NCBI GenBank assembly: GCA_902573425.1
Contig: CACGJO010000005.1
Coordinates: 1-64,000 of the forward strand
DNA from: an uncultured Pelagibacteraceae bacterium
Lineage (GTDB): Bacteria; Pseudomonadota; Alphaproteobacteria; Pelagibacterales; Pelagibacteraceae
Reading direction: 5' to 3'
Length of the DNA: 64,000 bases
Every line of letters starts with the position of its first letter. The first letter of the stretch is position 1. The notes under the pieces are model-generated. The model searched no databases. It was not told the origin of the DNA and was given only the letters and a program-made list of their open reading frames with translations. This document shows positions 39,142 to 48,139 of this stretch, one piece after another. Both the position numbers and the translations under genes were made by a program.

Positions 39142-40215
39142 ATGGGAATAATAAAAGATTCGCTTACCTTTGACGATGTTACTCTAATTCCTAGTTTTTC
39201 GTCGATTTTACCCTCAGAAGCTATAACTGACACTGTCTTAAGCCCTAATTTGAGATTGAAAATACCTTTAATGTCATCAGCAATGGATACTGTTACAGAA
39301 TCAAAAATGGCCATAGCACTTTCAAAAGCCGGTGGCCTTGGAGTGATCCATAGAAACCTTTCAATTGAGAGTCAGGTAAAAGAGGTAAAAAAGGTAAAAA
39401 AAAGCAACTGTATAGTTGGAGCAGCAATAGGTGTTGGTGAAAATGATTTTGAGAGAGCAATAGAGCTTAATAAAGCAAATGTTGATTTATTAATTATAGA
39501 TACAGCACACGGCCACACCCAAAAAGTTTCTAAAATGATTAAAAAAATAAAAAAAAGAATAAGTAAAGCAAATCTTTGTGCTGGCAATATCGCTACAGGT
39601 AAAGCAGCAAAATTTCTGGCTGACAATGGTGTTGATATAGTAAAAGTTGGTATTGGACCTGGATCAATATGTACCACAAGATTGGTTGCAGGCATCGGAG
39701 TACCACAATTAAGTGCAATAATGGATGTAAAAAAATCAATGAGAAAATATAAAACAAAAATTATTTCTGACGGTGGTATAAAATTTTCTGGAGATTTAGC
39801 AAAAGCTTTAGCAGCAGGCGCTGATTGTATAATGATTGGATCATTGTTTTCTGGCACAGACGAGAGTCCAGGAAAAATAATAAAAATTAAAGGTAAACTT
39901 TATAAAAATTTTAGAGGCATGGGTTCTGTGGGAGCAATGTCAGTCGGATCATCTGACAGATATTATCAAAAAAGATACAAAGATATTTCAAAATATGTAC
40001 CCGAAGGTGTTGAAGGATTGGTCAAATATAAAGGCCAAGTTTCTAAAATTATTTATAATCTTGTAGGAGGATTAAAGTCTTCAATGGGGTATTTAGGATC
40101 AAAAAAAATTAAAGATCTACAAAGAAATGGTGAATTTGTCAAAATTACAAAAGCAGGTTTTTACGAAAGTATGGTTCACAATGTTGATCATATAAAACAA
40201 AATGGAACCAAGTAA
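39142..40215 (+). CDS. guaB: Inosine-5'-monophosphate dehydrogenase lacking CBS domains
   Basis: [57 protein letters not shown]; 357 aa. Confidence 0.93.
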   Translation: MGIIKDSLTFDDVTLIPSFSSILPSEAITDTVLSPNLRLKIPLMSSAMDTVTESKMAIALSKAGGLGVIHRNLSIESQVKEVKKVKKSNCIVGAAIGVGENDFERAIELNKANVDLLIIDTAHGHTQKVSKMIKKIKKRISKANLCAGNIATGKAAKFLADNGVDIVKVGIGPGSICTTRLVAGIGVPQLSAIMDVKKSMRKYKTKIISDGGIKFSGDLAKALAAGADCIMIGSLFSGTDESPGKIIKIKGKLYKNFRGMGSVGAMSVGSSDRYYQKRYKDISKYVPEGVEGLVKYKGQVSKIIYNLVGGLKSSMGYLGSKKIKDLQRNGEFVKITKAGFYESMVHNVDHIKQNGTK

Positions 40216-41758
40216 TTTACAAAAAATTGTTATAATTGACTTTGGATCTCAATTTACACAACTTGTAGCAAGAAAAATTAGAGAGTTAGGCTCTTATTCT
40301 GAAATAATTAACTTTAAAAATATTTTTAAATTAAAAAACGATTCCTCAGTAAAAGGCATAATCCTTTCTGGTGGTCCTTTAAGTATTACTAATGATAAAG
40401 GTATCAGTTTAGATAGTTTTTTAATAAAAAAAAAAATACCAATTCTAGGTATATGTTATGGCCATCAAATTCTTGCTAAAAGGTTCGGTGGAAAGATTAA
40501 AGTTTCAAAACATCGCGAATTTGGCAAAGCAATATTAAAAGCAAAATCAAATTCTATTTTAACAAAAAATTTTTTTAAAAGTAAAAAAAATGTAGTATGG
40601 ATGAGTCATCAAGATATTGTTCAAAAACTTCCCAAGGGTTTTAAAACTATAGCATCTAGCCAAAATTCAAAATTTGCTGTTATTGCTAATGACAAGTTAA
40701 AATATTACGGTGTTCAATTTCATCCGGAAGTAAGTCATACAGAGAATGGAAAAACATTAATTAAAAATTTTATATTTAATATATGCAAAGTCAAAAAAAA
40801 TTGGAATTCCAAAAATCAAAAAAAATTATTTATTAGTAATATTGTAGATATTGTTAAAAATGACAAAGTTATTTGCGCATTATCAGGAGGCGTAGATAGT
40901 AGTGTTGTTGCTTTGCTTTTGAAAAAAGCTATAGGCAATAATCTTACTTGTATATTTGTTAATACAGGCCTTTTGAGAAAAAATGAGGCAAATGATATAA
41001 AAAAAATCTTCAGAAACAAAATTAAGCTAAATTTGGTTTATGTTGATGCATCTAAGATTTTTTTAAAAAAATTAAAAAATATTACAAACCCTGAAAAGAA
41101 AAGAAAAATTATAGGAAGTCTATTTATAAAAATTTTTGAAAAATACGCAAAAAAAGTAAAAAATGCTAAATATTTGGCTCAAGGAACTTTGTACCCAGAT
41201 ATGATTGAAAGTAAATCTGTTACAGGAAGTCCATCGTCTAAAATTAAATCACATCATAATGTAGGCGGTTTACCAAAAAATATGAAATTTAAACTTCTTG
41301 AACCTCTAAAATATTTATTCAAAGACGAGGTTAGAAAGTTAGGATCTGAACTGTCTCTTGATAAAAATATACTTTTGAGACATCCCTTTCCTGGACCAGG
41401 TCTTGCGATAAGAATACCTGGAAAAATTTCAGAGGAAAAAATTAAAATATTACAAGAAGCAGATTATATTTTTATTAATGAATTAAAAAAAGAGAAACTT
41501 TATAATAAAATTTGGCAAGCATATGCAGCATTACTTCCGGTAAAAACCGTTGGTGTTATGGGCGATAGTAGAACCTACGAGTATATTTGCTTAATTAGAG
41601 CTGTTACTTCCGTTGATGGAATGACAGCTGATTTTTTTTCTTTTGATAAAAATTTTTTAACTAATATTTCAAATAAAATCGTTAATTCTGTAAGAGGTAT
41701 TAATAGGGTTGTGTTGGATATCTCTTCAAAACCCCCTAGTACAATTGAATTAGAATAG
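40202..41758 (+). CDS. guaA: GMP synthase (glutamine-hydrolysing)
   Basis: [47 protein letters not shown]. Confidence 0.97.
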   Translation: MEPSNLQKIVIIDFGSQFTQLVARKIRELGSYSEIINFKNIFKLKNDSSVKGIILSGGPLSITNDKGISLDSFLIKKKIPILGICYGHQILAKRFGGKIKVSKHREFGKAILKAKSNSILTKNFFKSKKNVVWMSHQDIVQKLPKGFKTIASSQNSKFAVIANDKLKYYGVQFHPEVSHTENGKTLIKNFIFNICKVKKNWNSKNQKKLFISNIVDIVKNDKVICALSGGVDSSVVALLLKKAIGNNLTCIFVNTGLLRKNEANDIKKIFRNKIKLNLVYVDASKIFLKKLKNITNPEKKRKIIGSLFIKIFEKYAKKVKNAKYLAQGTLYPDMIESKSVTGSPSSKIKSHHNVGGLPKNMKFKLLEPLKYLFKDEVRKLGSELSLDKNILLRHPFPGPGLAIRIPGKISEEKIKILQEADYIFINELKKEKLYNKIWQAYAALLPVKTVGVMGDSRTYEYICLIRAVTSVDGMTADFFSFDKNFLTNISNKIVNSVRGINRVVLDISSKPPSTIELE

Positions 41759-41854
41759 TATTTTCCATTATAAATTGTCTTAATCATAATATGGTTATCT
41801 TTGAAATTTAAATACTACATTAAGTGCTAATAAAGGTCATATTAGGTCGCGTGC

Positions 41855-41875
41855 TGATCAAACTGCTTGATCAAA
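41855..41875. repeat. TGATCAAA-CTGCT-TGATCAAA direct repeat / TGATCAA-ACTGC-TTGATCA inverted repeat upstream of aapJ
   Basis: Read directly from the sequence. Confidence 0.8.
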
Positions 41876-41920
41876 TTAAATTTATAAAACATAATATTTC
41901 CCAAATTACATTAGCTTGTA

Positions 41921-41940
41921 ATTTATTGTTAACAATAAAT
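41921..41940. promoter_or_regulatory. 20-bp perfect palindrome ATTTATTGTTAACAATAAAT just upstream of aapJ start
   Basis: Perfect self-complementarity; 15 nt before ATG at 41956. Confidence 0.6.
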
Positions 41941-41955
41941 AAGAGAGGATAATAA

Positions 41956-42996
41956 ATGCTAAGAACATTAAAAACTTTGATGTATTTGCTTACGTCAATT
42001 GCTCTTCTAGTAAGTTTCGAAACTGGAGCATTTGCAGCAAAGAAATCAAAAACTCTTAAGAAAACTCAGAAGATGGGTTTTGTAAGATGTGGTGTTTCAC
42101 AAGGTCTTCCAGGATTTTCTAATGCTGATGCATCAGGAAATTGGACGGGTGTTGACGTAGATTTATGCAGAGCTGTTGCTGCTGCAACTCTTGGCGATTC
42201 AGGAAAAGTTAAATTTTTTCCTTTAAGCGCTAAAGAAAGATTTACAGCTTTAACATCTGGTGAGATAGACGTCTTATCAAGAAATACTACTTGGACATTA
42301 TCTAGAGATGCTGACATTGGTTTAACTTTTGTTGGTGTAAACTTTTATGATGGACAAGGTTTCATGGTTAGAAAAAGTTCTGGTATAACATCTGTAAATC
42401 AATTTAAAGCAGGTGTATCAGCTTGTACTAACTTAGGTACAACAACAGAGCTTAACATGAGGGACTTCTTTAATTCTAAAGGAATTAAATATGAACCTGT
42501 AACTTTTGAAAAAGCTGACGAAGTCGTAGCTGCATACGATGCAGGAAGATGCGATACGTACACTACTGATAAATCTGGTTTAGCAGCTCAAAGAATTAAA
42601 TTGAGCAAACCAAATGATCATATAGTATTACCAGAAACAATCTCTAAAGAGCCATTAGGACCTGTTGTAAGACAGGGCGATGCTGTTTGGGAAGACATTG
42701 TTAGATGGTCACTAAACGTTATGATCGAAGCAGAAGAGTACGGTATAACATCTGCTAATGCTGACAGCATGAAATCTTCAGACAATCCAGCAGTAAAAAG
42801 ATTAGTTGGAGCTGAAGGTGAATTAGGAGCAGCATTTGGTCTAGATAACGACTGGAGCTTAAGAATTATCAAGCAAGTTGGTAACTACGGTGAAAGCTAT
42901 AAACGAAATATAGCTGATACTGGAATTTTACCAGACAGAGGTCCAAATCAACTTTGGACTAAAGGTGGTATACTTTACGTCCCACCAGCAAGATAA
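41956..42996 (+). CDS. aapJ: General L-amino-acid ABC transporter substrate-binding protein
   Basis: VRCGVSQGLPGFSNADASGNWTGVDVDLCRAVAAATLG; followed by AapQ/M/P-like genes. Confidence 0.93.
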   Translation: MLRTLKTLMYLLTSIALLVSFETGAFAAKKSKTLKKTQKMGFVRCGVSQGLPGFSNADASGNWTGVDVDLCRAVAAATLGDSGKVKFFPLSAKERFTALTSGEIDVLSRNTTWTLSRDADIGLTFVGVNFYDGQGFMVRKSSGITSVNQFKAGVSACTNLGTTTELNMRDFFNSKGIKYEPVTFEKADEVVAAYDAGRCDTYTTDKSGLAAQRIKLSKPNDHIVLPETISKEPLGPVVRQGDAVWEDIVRWSLNVMIEAEEYGITSANADSMKSSDNPAVKRLVGAEGELGAAFGLDNDWSLRIIKQVGNYGESYKRNIADTGILPDRGPNQLWTKGGILYVPPAR

Positions 42997-43020
42997 TTGC
43001 TAATAATTATTACTAAAAAG

Positions 43021-43051
43021 AAAGGGCTAGATTTATCTGGCCCTTTTTTTT
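43021..43051 (+). terminator. Intrinsic-terminator-like hairpin between aapJ and aapQ
   Basis: AAAGGGCTAGA TTTA TCTGGCCCTTT followed by T-run; 11-bp stem with one G-U. Confidence 0.85.
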
Positions 43052-43063
43052 ATACATAGACAA

Positions 43064-44218
43064 TTGATGAATCATAGAATTAAAAGTATTGTACCTCAAT
43101 TATTAACGCTCCTATTCGTAGTGGCAGTAATTGGTTTTTTTACAATTAATGCTCAATTAAACATGGACGAAAGAGGTATTGATTTTGGCTATGGTTTTTT
43201 AAGCCAAGAATCCTCTTTTGATGTCCAGTTTTCTTTAATCGAATATGATGGTTCACATTCCTATGCAAAAGCATATTTAGTTGGACTTTTAAATACAATT
43301 TTAGTTTCTGTTTTAGGCATTATTTTCTGTACTATAATTGGTGTTATTGTAGGTATTGCAAGGTTGTCACCAAATTATTTAATAAGAAATACTGCAGCTT
43401 GGTATGTTGAATTCTTTAGAAATGTACCTCTGCTATTACAAATTTTTTTCTGGTATTACGCTGCTTTAAGAGCGTTACCTTTACCTGAAAATACAGAACC
43501 TCTTTTTGGTGTTACCTATTTAACAGTTAAGGGTTATTATATTCCTCGATTTATCTGGGAAAATTTTGATATTTTAATTTATTCTATTTTAGCAGCAGTA
43601 ATTTCTATTGTTTTTATTAGAAATTACGCAAGAAAATTACAAGAAGAGAAAGGTCAACAACTTCCAGTTCTTTTAATTTCAGTTGGAATAATATTAATAT
43701 TTCCGGCAATAACATTTGTGACCGGAATGGTTCAATTGGAAGTTGCATTACCCGTTCTAAAACAATTATCGAAAACCTCTTTCATATATGCAGAAGGTCT
43801 AAGCGTTCCACCTGAACTATTGGCACTGGTACTTGCTTTATCTTTGTATACGGCCACATTTGTTGCTGAATGTGTAAGAGCTGGCGTTCAGGGAGTTAGT
43901 AAAGGTCAAAAAGAAGCTGCTGCCTCAATAGGTCTAACACCTAATCAAATACTAAAACTTGTTGTAATGCCACAAGCTTTAAGAATAATTATTCCACCAA
44001 CTACTAATCAATATTTAAATTTGACTAAAAATTCATCATTAGCCGCAGCTATTGCATATCCTGATTTAGTTTTAGTTTTTGCAGGAACTGCACTAATGCA
44101 GACAGGCAGGGCAATAGAAATAGTTTCAATAACAATGTTAACTTATTTGACTCTAAGTTTAGCAATATCATTATTAATGAATTGGTATAACAAAAAAATA
44201 GCAATTAAAGAAAAGTAA
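43064..44218 (+). CDS. aapQ: General L-amino-acid ABC transporter permease
   Basis: RNVPLLLQIFFWYY, YTATFVAECVRAGVQGVSKGQKEAAASIGLTPNQ. Confidence 0.93.
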   Translation: MMNHRIKSIVPQLLTLLFVVAVIGFFTINAQLNMDERGIDFGYGFLSQESSFDVQFSLIEYDGSHSYAKAYLVGLLNTILVSVLGIIFCTIIGVIVGIARLSPNYLIRNTAAWYVEFFRNVPLLLQIFFWYYAALRALPLPENTEPLFGVTYLTVKGYYIPRFIWENFDILIYSILAAVISIVFIRNYARKLQEEKGQQLPVLLISVGIILIFPAITFVTGMVQLEVALPVLKQLSKTSFIYAEGLSVPPELLALVLALSLYTATFVAECVRAGVQGVSKGQKEAAASIGLTPNQILKLVVMPQALRIIIPPTTNQYLNLTKNSSLAAAIAYPDLVLVFAGTALMQTGRAIEIVSITMLTYLTLSLAISLLMNWYNKKIAIKEK

Positions 44219-44219
44219 A

Positions 44220-45494
44220 ATGATAAATATTAATATATTAAAACCAACCAGCGCTAATTTTCAAACCTATTTATATATAGGTTCAGGCCTTATTTTAATT
44301 AGTATTTTTGATGTTTTTTTAAGAAGTTTTTTTAATCTTAATTTTTCAACTTCTTTACCTGGTATTTTAAATTTCTTTCTGCCGTTAATAATTGGTTTAA
44401 TTGGATTTCAAATGATAAGGCTTGAATATTCGGGCAATAGAATTGTAGATAAAATTAACCAAAGTGTAAATAACAATACATTCAATGCAGGACTAACACT
44501 TGTAATTATATTCCTTACTCTTTTAGTAATACCGCCAGCTTTAAATTGGATGATATTCGAGGCTACTATATCGGGAGATACAAAAGAAGCATGCGCGACT
44601 ACAGAGGGCGCTTGTTGGACTTATATTAAAGTTTGGTTCAGAAGATTTATGTACGGTATGTACCCAAATGACTTTCATTGGAGAATAAATACGGCATTTA
44701 TTGCTTTAATTGGTTTTGCATTTGTAGGTTATTTTATGAGAGGCAAATTAAAGAATTATATTACTTTTTATTATGCAATTTTTTATCCAATAATTGCATT
44801 TATTATTATTAATTTTTTAATTTCAGGTGGTTCTTTCGGTCTTGAGTGGGTCGAAACTAATGCTTGGGGAGGACTATCTTTAACCTTTATTGTTTCGTTT
44901 TTTGGATTAATTTTTTGTTTTCCTCTAGGAATGATTTTAGCTTTAGGAAGAAGATCTGAGCTTCCAGTAATTAGATATATTTCAATTGGATATATAGAGT
45001 TTTGGAGAGGCGTTCCATTAATAACAGTTTTATTTATGTCATCTGTAATGTTTCCAATGTTCTTACCGTCAGATGCTTTTGTTGATAAATTGATTAGAGT
45101 GATTGCTGCAATAATACTTTTTGAAGCTGCTTATGTAGCAGAAGTTATCAGGGGCGGATTACAAGCATTACCAAGAGGCCAATATGATGCTGCCAAATCT
45201 TTAGGAATGAGTTATTGGAAAATGCAAATTTTCGTAATTTTACCACAAGCCTTAAAGTTAGTTATACCTGGAATTGCAAATACATTTTTAGCTTTAGTAA
45301 AAGATACACCATTAATATTTGTTGTTGGTTTATCAGAAGTTGTTGGAATGCTTCAAATGGCAAAAACAAATCCTAAATGGCTTGGATATGCTATGGAAGG
45401 CTATATTTTTGCCTCTATATTATTCTGGGCAATTTGTTATGCTATGAGTAAATATAGTCAATACTTAGAACTAAAATATAAAACAGATAGGTAA
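44220..45494 (+). CDS. aapM: General L-amino-acid ABC transporter permease
   Basis: [47 protein letters not shown]. Confidence 0.93.
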   Translation: MININILKPTSANFQTYLYIGSGLILISIFDVFLRSFFNLNFSTSLPGILNFFLPLIIGLIGFQMIRLEYSGNRIVDKINQSVNNNTFNAGLTLVIIFLTLLVIPPALNWMIFEATISGDTKEACATTEGACWTYIKVWFRRFMYGMYPNDFHWRINTAFIALIGFAFVGYFMRGKLKNYITFYYAIFYPIIAFIIINFLISGGSFGLEWVETNAWGGLSLTFIVSFFGLIFCFPLGMILALGRRSELPVIRYISIGYIEFWRGVPLITVLFMSSVMFPMFLPSDAFVDKLIRVIAAIILFEAAYVAEVIRGGLQALPRGQYDAAKSLGMSYWKMQIFVILPQALKLVIPGIANTFLALVKDTPLIFVVGLSEVVGMLQMAKTNPKWLGYAMEGYIFASILFWAICYAMSKYSQYLELKYKTDR

Positions 45495-45495
45495 A

Positions 45496-46230
45496 ATGTC
45501 AGAATCGATTATACAGATGAAAGAAGTGAATAAGTGGTTCGGTGACTTTCAAGTTTTAAAAGATATAAATCTTGAAGTTAAAGAAAAACAAAAAATAGTA
45601 GTTTGTGGCCCATCTGGTTCAGGAAAATCTACTTTAATTAGGTGTATTAACAGACTTGAAGAACATCAAAAAGGTCAAATTATTGTTGATGGAAACGAAC
45701 TTTCAGAAAAAACTAAAGATATTGAAAAGATTAGAGCTGAGGTAGGAATGGTTTTTCAACAATTTAATTTATTTCCACATCTATCAATTTTAGATAATTG
45801 CACATTAGCGCCTATATGGGTTAAGAAAACTCCAAAAAAACAAGCAGAAGAATTTGCAATGAAACAACTAGAACAAGTTCAGATAGCAGACCAAGCTGCA
45901 AAATTTCCAGGTCAGCTTTCTGGAGGACAACAACAAAGAGCAGCTTTGGCAAGAGCGTTATGCATGGAACCTAAAATCATGTTATTTGATGAACCTACTT
46001 CGGCTTTAGACCCTGAAATGATTAAAGAAGTTTTAGACGCAATGGTAAGTCTCGCAAAAGGTGGTATGACAATGATTGTTGTTACACATGAAATGGGATT
46101 TGCTAAAGAAGTTGCTGATGAAGTTGTTTTCATGGATGAGGGAATGATAGTGGAAAGAGCAAAAACTAATGATTTTTTTGCAAATCCCAAAAACGAAAGA
46201 ACAAAACTTTTCTTAAGTCAAATTCTGTAA
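45496..46230 (+). CDS. aapP: General L-amino-acid ABC transporter ATP-binding protein
   Basis: [50 protein letters not shown]. Confidence 0.95.
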   Translation: MSESIIQMKEVNKWFGDFQVLKDINLEVKEKQKIVVCGPSGSGKSTLIRCINRLEEHQKGQIIVDGNELSEKTKDIEKIRAEVGMVFQQFNLFPHLSILDNCTLAPIWVKKTPKKQAEEFAMKQLEQVQIADQAAKFPGQLSGGQQQRAALARALCMEPKIMLFDEPTSALDPEMIKEVLDAMVSLAKGGMTMIVVTHEMGFAKEVADEVVFMDEGMIVERAKTNDFFANPKNERTKLFLSQIL

Positions 46231-46255
46231 ATCTTTTTTTAAATAATTCATACGT

Positions 46256-46939
46256 ATGAAAAAACTTTTTTCTATAGCAACTCTAGTATTTTTTTTGATA
46301 CCATTTTCCCATGTTTTTTCTCACGTTGAACATTATAAGAGTTTAAAGTTATTAAAATATGGGCTTTATTTAAACGATAAATTAATAGGACATCACACCT
46401 TTGAATTTAATAAAAAAGGGGAGTTTTTATATGTTCGTGGAGCGGGTAACTTTGTTGTCAACAAATTAGGAGTCTCATTATTTGACTTCAAAACAGTAAG
46501 TGAGGAAGTCTATAAAAAAGGTAAGTTAATAAAGTTTTCGTCAAAAACCACGCAAAATAAAAAGCAAAAATTTTGCAACATTAAATTAGAAAATAACAAG
46601 CTTATGATTAAAGGGTCTTCTTATAACGGCATAGCAGAGAGTAATTTACCAGTTGGTACATGGTGGAACCATGAGATTATTAAATTTAGTAAACAAATTA
46701 GTCCAATCTCAGGAAGACTGCTGCCTCAAAAAGTTAATTTTTTAGGGAAAAAAGATATTATAATAAACGAAAAACCTTTTAAATCTATTCATTTTTATTT
46801 TTTATCAGATGATGACCGACCTAATGACCAAAAAAAATTAAATATTAATATTTGGTATGATCAAAAAAGTTTATTATGGATAAAATCAAGTTACGAAAAA
46901 TTTGGTCTTTGGGAATATAGACTTTTGGAAGTCAAATAA
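46256..46939 (+). CDS. Secreted hypothetical protein (DUF6134-like)
   Basis: Signal peptide; YGLYLNDKLIGHHTFEFNKKG and LPVGTWWNHEII patterns. Confidence 0.6.
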   Translation: MKKLFSIATLVFFLIPFSHVFSHVEHYKSLKLLKYGLYLNDKLIGHHTFEFNKKGEFLYVRGAGNFVVNKLGVSLFDFKTVSEEVYKKGKLIKFSSKTTQNKKQKFCNIKLENNKLMIKGSSYNGIAESNLPVGTWWNHEIIKFSKQISPISGRLLPQKVNFLGKKDIIINEKPFKSIHFYFLSDDDRPNDQKKLNINIWYDQKSLLWIKSSYEKFGLWEYRLLEVK

Positions 46940-47104
46940 GATGTGCTTTTGATGATACTTGTCAAGAAATATAGCAATAAATTATTGTCTTTTATGGTCT
47001 TTTTAACCCCAAAAAAAAAGTTTTTTTTTAGATTTTATCTATTGCCATATTATTTTTTTTCATGTTGAATGATCTTTCTTAGGGATAATTATTAAGGAAG
47101 ATAA

Positions 47105-47470
47105 ATGGAAGAAACTTTTAATGCACATCTAGGTCGAAAGTTAAGAATGAGAAGATTATCACTAGGTTTGACTCAAACAAAAGTTGCAAACGCGATTAAT
47201 GTGACTTTTCAACAAATTCAAAAATATGAAAAAGGTACAAATGGGGTTAGTTCCAGCAGATTAATACAATTATCAAATTTTTTAAAAGTACCTATAACAT
47301 ATTTTTTTGAAGATTTTTCTGATAACCTTTATACTGAAAAAAATGCAAATGATAATTCGGATCTAAATTATTCTTTTTTAATAAAAACTTTTTCAAAGCT
47401 TGATGAAAATCAAAAAGTAAAAATTTTACAACTCTTAAAAAATACTTCAAATCTAAAAGAGACTGGTTAA
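47105..47470 (+). CDS. XRE-family HTH transcriptional regulator
   Basis: LGRKLRMRRLSLGLTQTKVANAINVTFQQIQKYEKGTNGVSSSRL HTH. Confidence 0.92.
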   Translation: MEETFNAHLGRKLRMRRLSLGLTQTKVANAINVTFQQIQKYEKGTNGVSSSRLIQLSNFLKVPITYFFEDFSDNLYTEKNANDNSDLNYSFLIKTFSKLDENQKVKILQLLKNTSNLKETG

Positions 47471-47473
47471 TCT

Positions 47474-47549
47474 TGGCTCCTCGGGCAGGACTCGAACCTG
47501 CGACCAATTGATTAACAGTCAACTGCTCTACCAACTGAGCTACCGAGGA
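47474..47549 (-). tRNA. tRNA-Asn (anticodon GTT), CCA encoded
   Basis: Reverse complement TCCTCGGTAGCTCAGTTGGTAGAGCAGTTGACTGTTAATCAATTGGTCGCAGGTTCGAGTCCTGCCCGAGGAGCCA. Confidence 0.97.
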
Positions 47550-47578
47550 ATAATTTCAACATACTTTATTTTTAATAA

Positions 47579-47980
47579 TTAACAACTAATTTTTAATGCT
47601 TTTAAAACAGCCTTTAATGGTAGCATCAAACAATCTTTTCTTGCAATATTACTTTTATTTATTATTACCAAAAATTTGTTCCAATTTCTCTTTAAATCAG
47701 ATTTTTTTAAAAAGGATTTATTTAAAGATTCATATAAAACTTTTAACTTTTTAGTTTCTTTATTTATTGATACCCTTGAGAGTAAACTTGCTGATGCCTG
47801 ACAATAAATACACGATTTAGTTTCATATTTAAAATTCATTAACTTGTTATTTTTTACAATTAGATACACATGAATTTCATCTCCACATAATTTACTTTTT
47901 AACTTATGTTTGTGTGTATAGTTATCAATATAGTGGAAATTCTTCAAATCTGATGCAATTCTAAGTAATTTTTTGTCCAT
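47579..47980 (-). CDS. SufU/NifU-N-like Fe-S scaffold family protein (start probably at MDKKLLRIASDL; the longer ORF-track start crosses tRNA-Cys)
   Basis: LCGDEIHVYLIVKNNKLMNFKYETKSCIYCQASASLLSRV matches CGD...C..CxASAS layout. Confidence 0.8.
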   Translation of the reverse strand: MDKKLLRIASDLKNFHYIDNYTHKHKLKSKLCGDEIHVYLIVKNNKLMNFKYETKSCIYCQASASLLSRVSINKETKKLKVLYESLNKSFLKKSDLKRNWNKFLVIINKSNIARKDCLMLPLKAVLKALKISC

Positions 47981-47992
47981 TTTAAAATATCT

Positions 47993-48066
47993 TGGAGGCC
48001 ACGCCCAGAATCGAACTGGGATAAAAGGATTTGCAATCCTCTGCGTAACCATTCCGCCACGTGGCC
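47993..48066 (-). tRNA. tRNA-Cys (anticodon GCA), CCA encoded
   Basis: Reverse complement GGCCACGTGGCGGAATGGTTACGCAGAGGATTGCAAATCCTTTTATCCCAGTTCGATTCTGGGCGTGGCCTCCA. Confidence 0.97.
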
Positions 48067-48139
48067 ATATATAGATTAATATAGGTATATATATAAAAAT
48101 AAAGCTAGAACTTTGCAAATATTATTAATATTTATAACT

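Noticed and set aside
39372-39857. 161-aa minus-strand ORF
   Set aside because: Antisense of guaB; shadow ORF
47292-47534. 80-aa minus-strand ORF starting MVEQLTVNQLVAGSSPARGA
   Set aside because: Its N-terminus is translated tRNA-Asn sequence (a well-known annotation artefact) and the rest is antisense to the XRE regulator
47981-48118. N-terminal 46 aa of the ORF-track call 47579..48118
   Set aside because: This part translates across tRNA-Cys; the protein more plausibly starts at MDKKLLRIASDL (47980)
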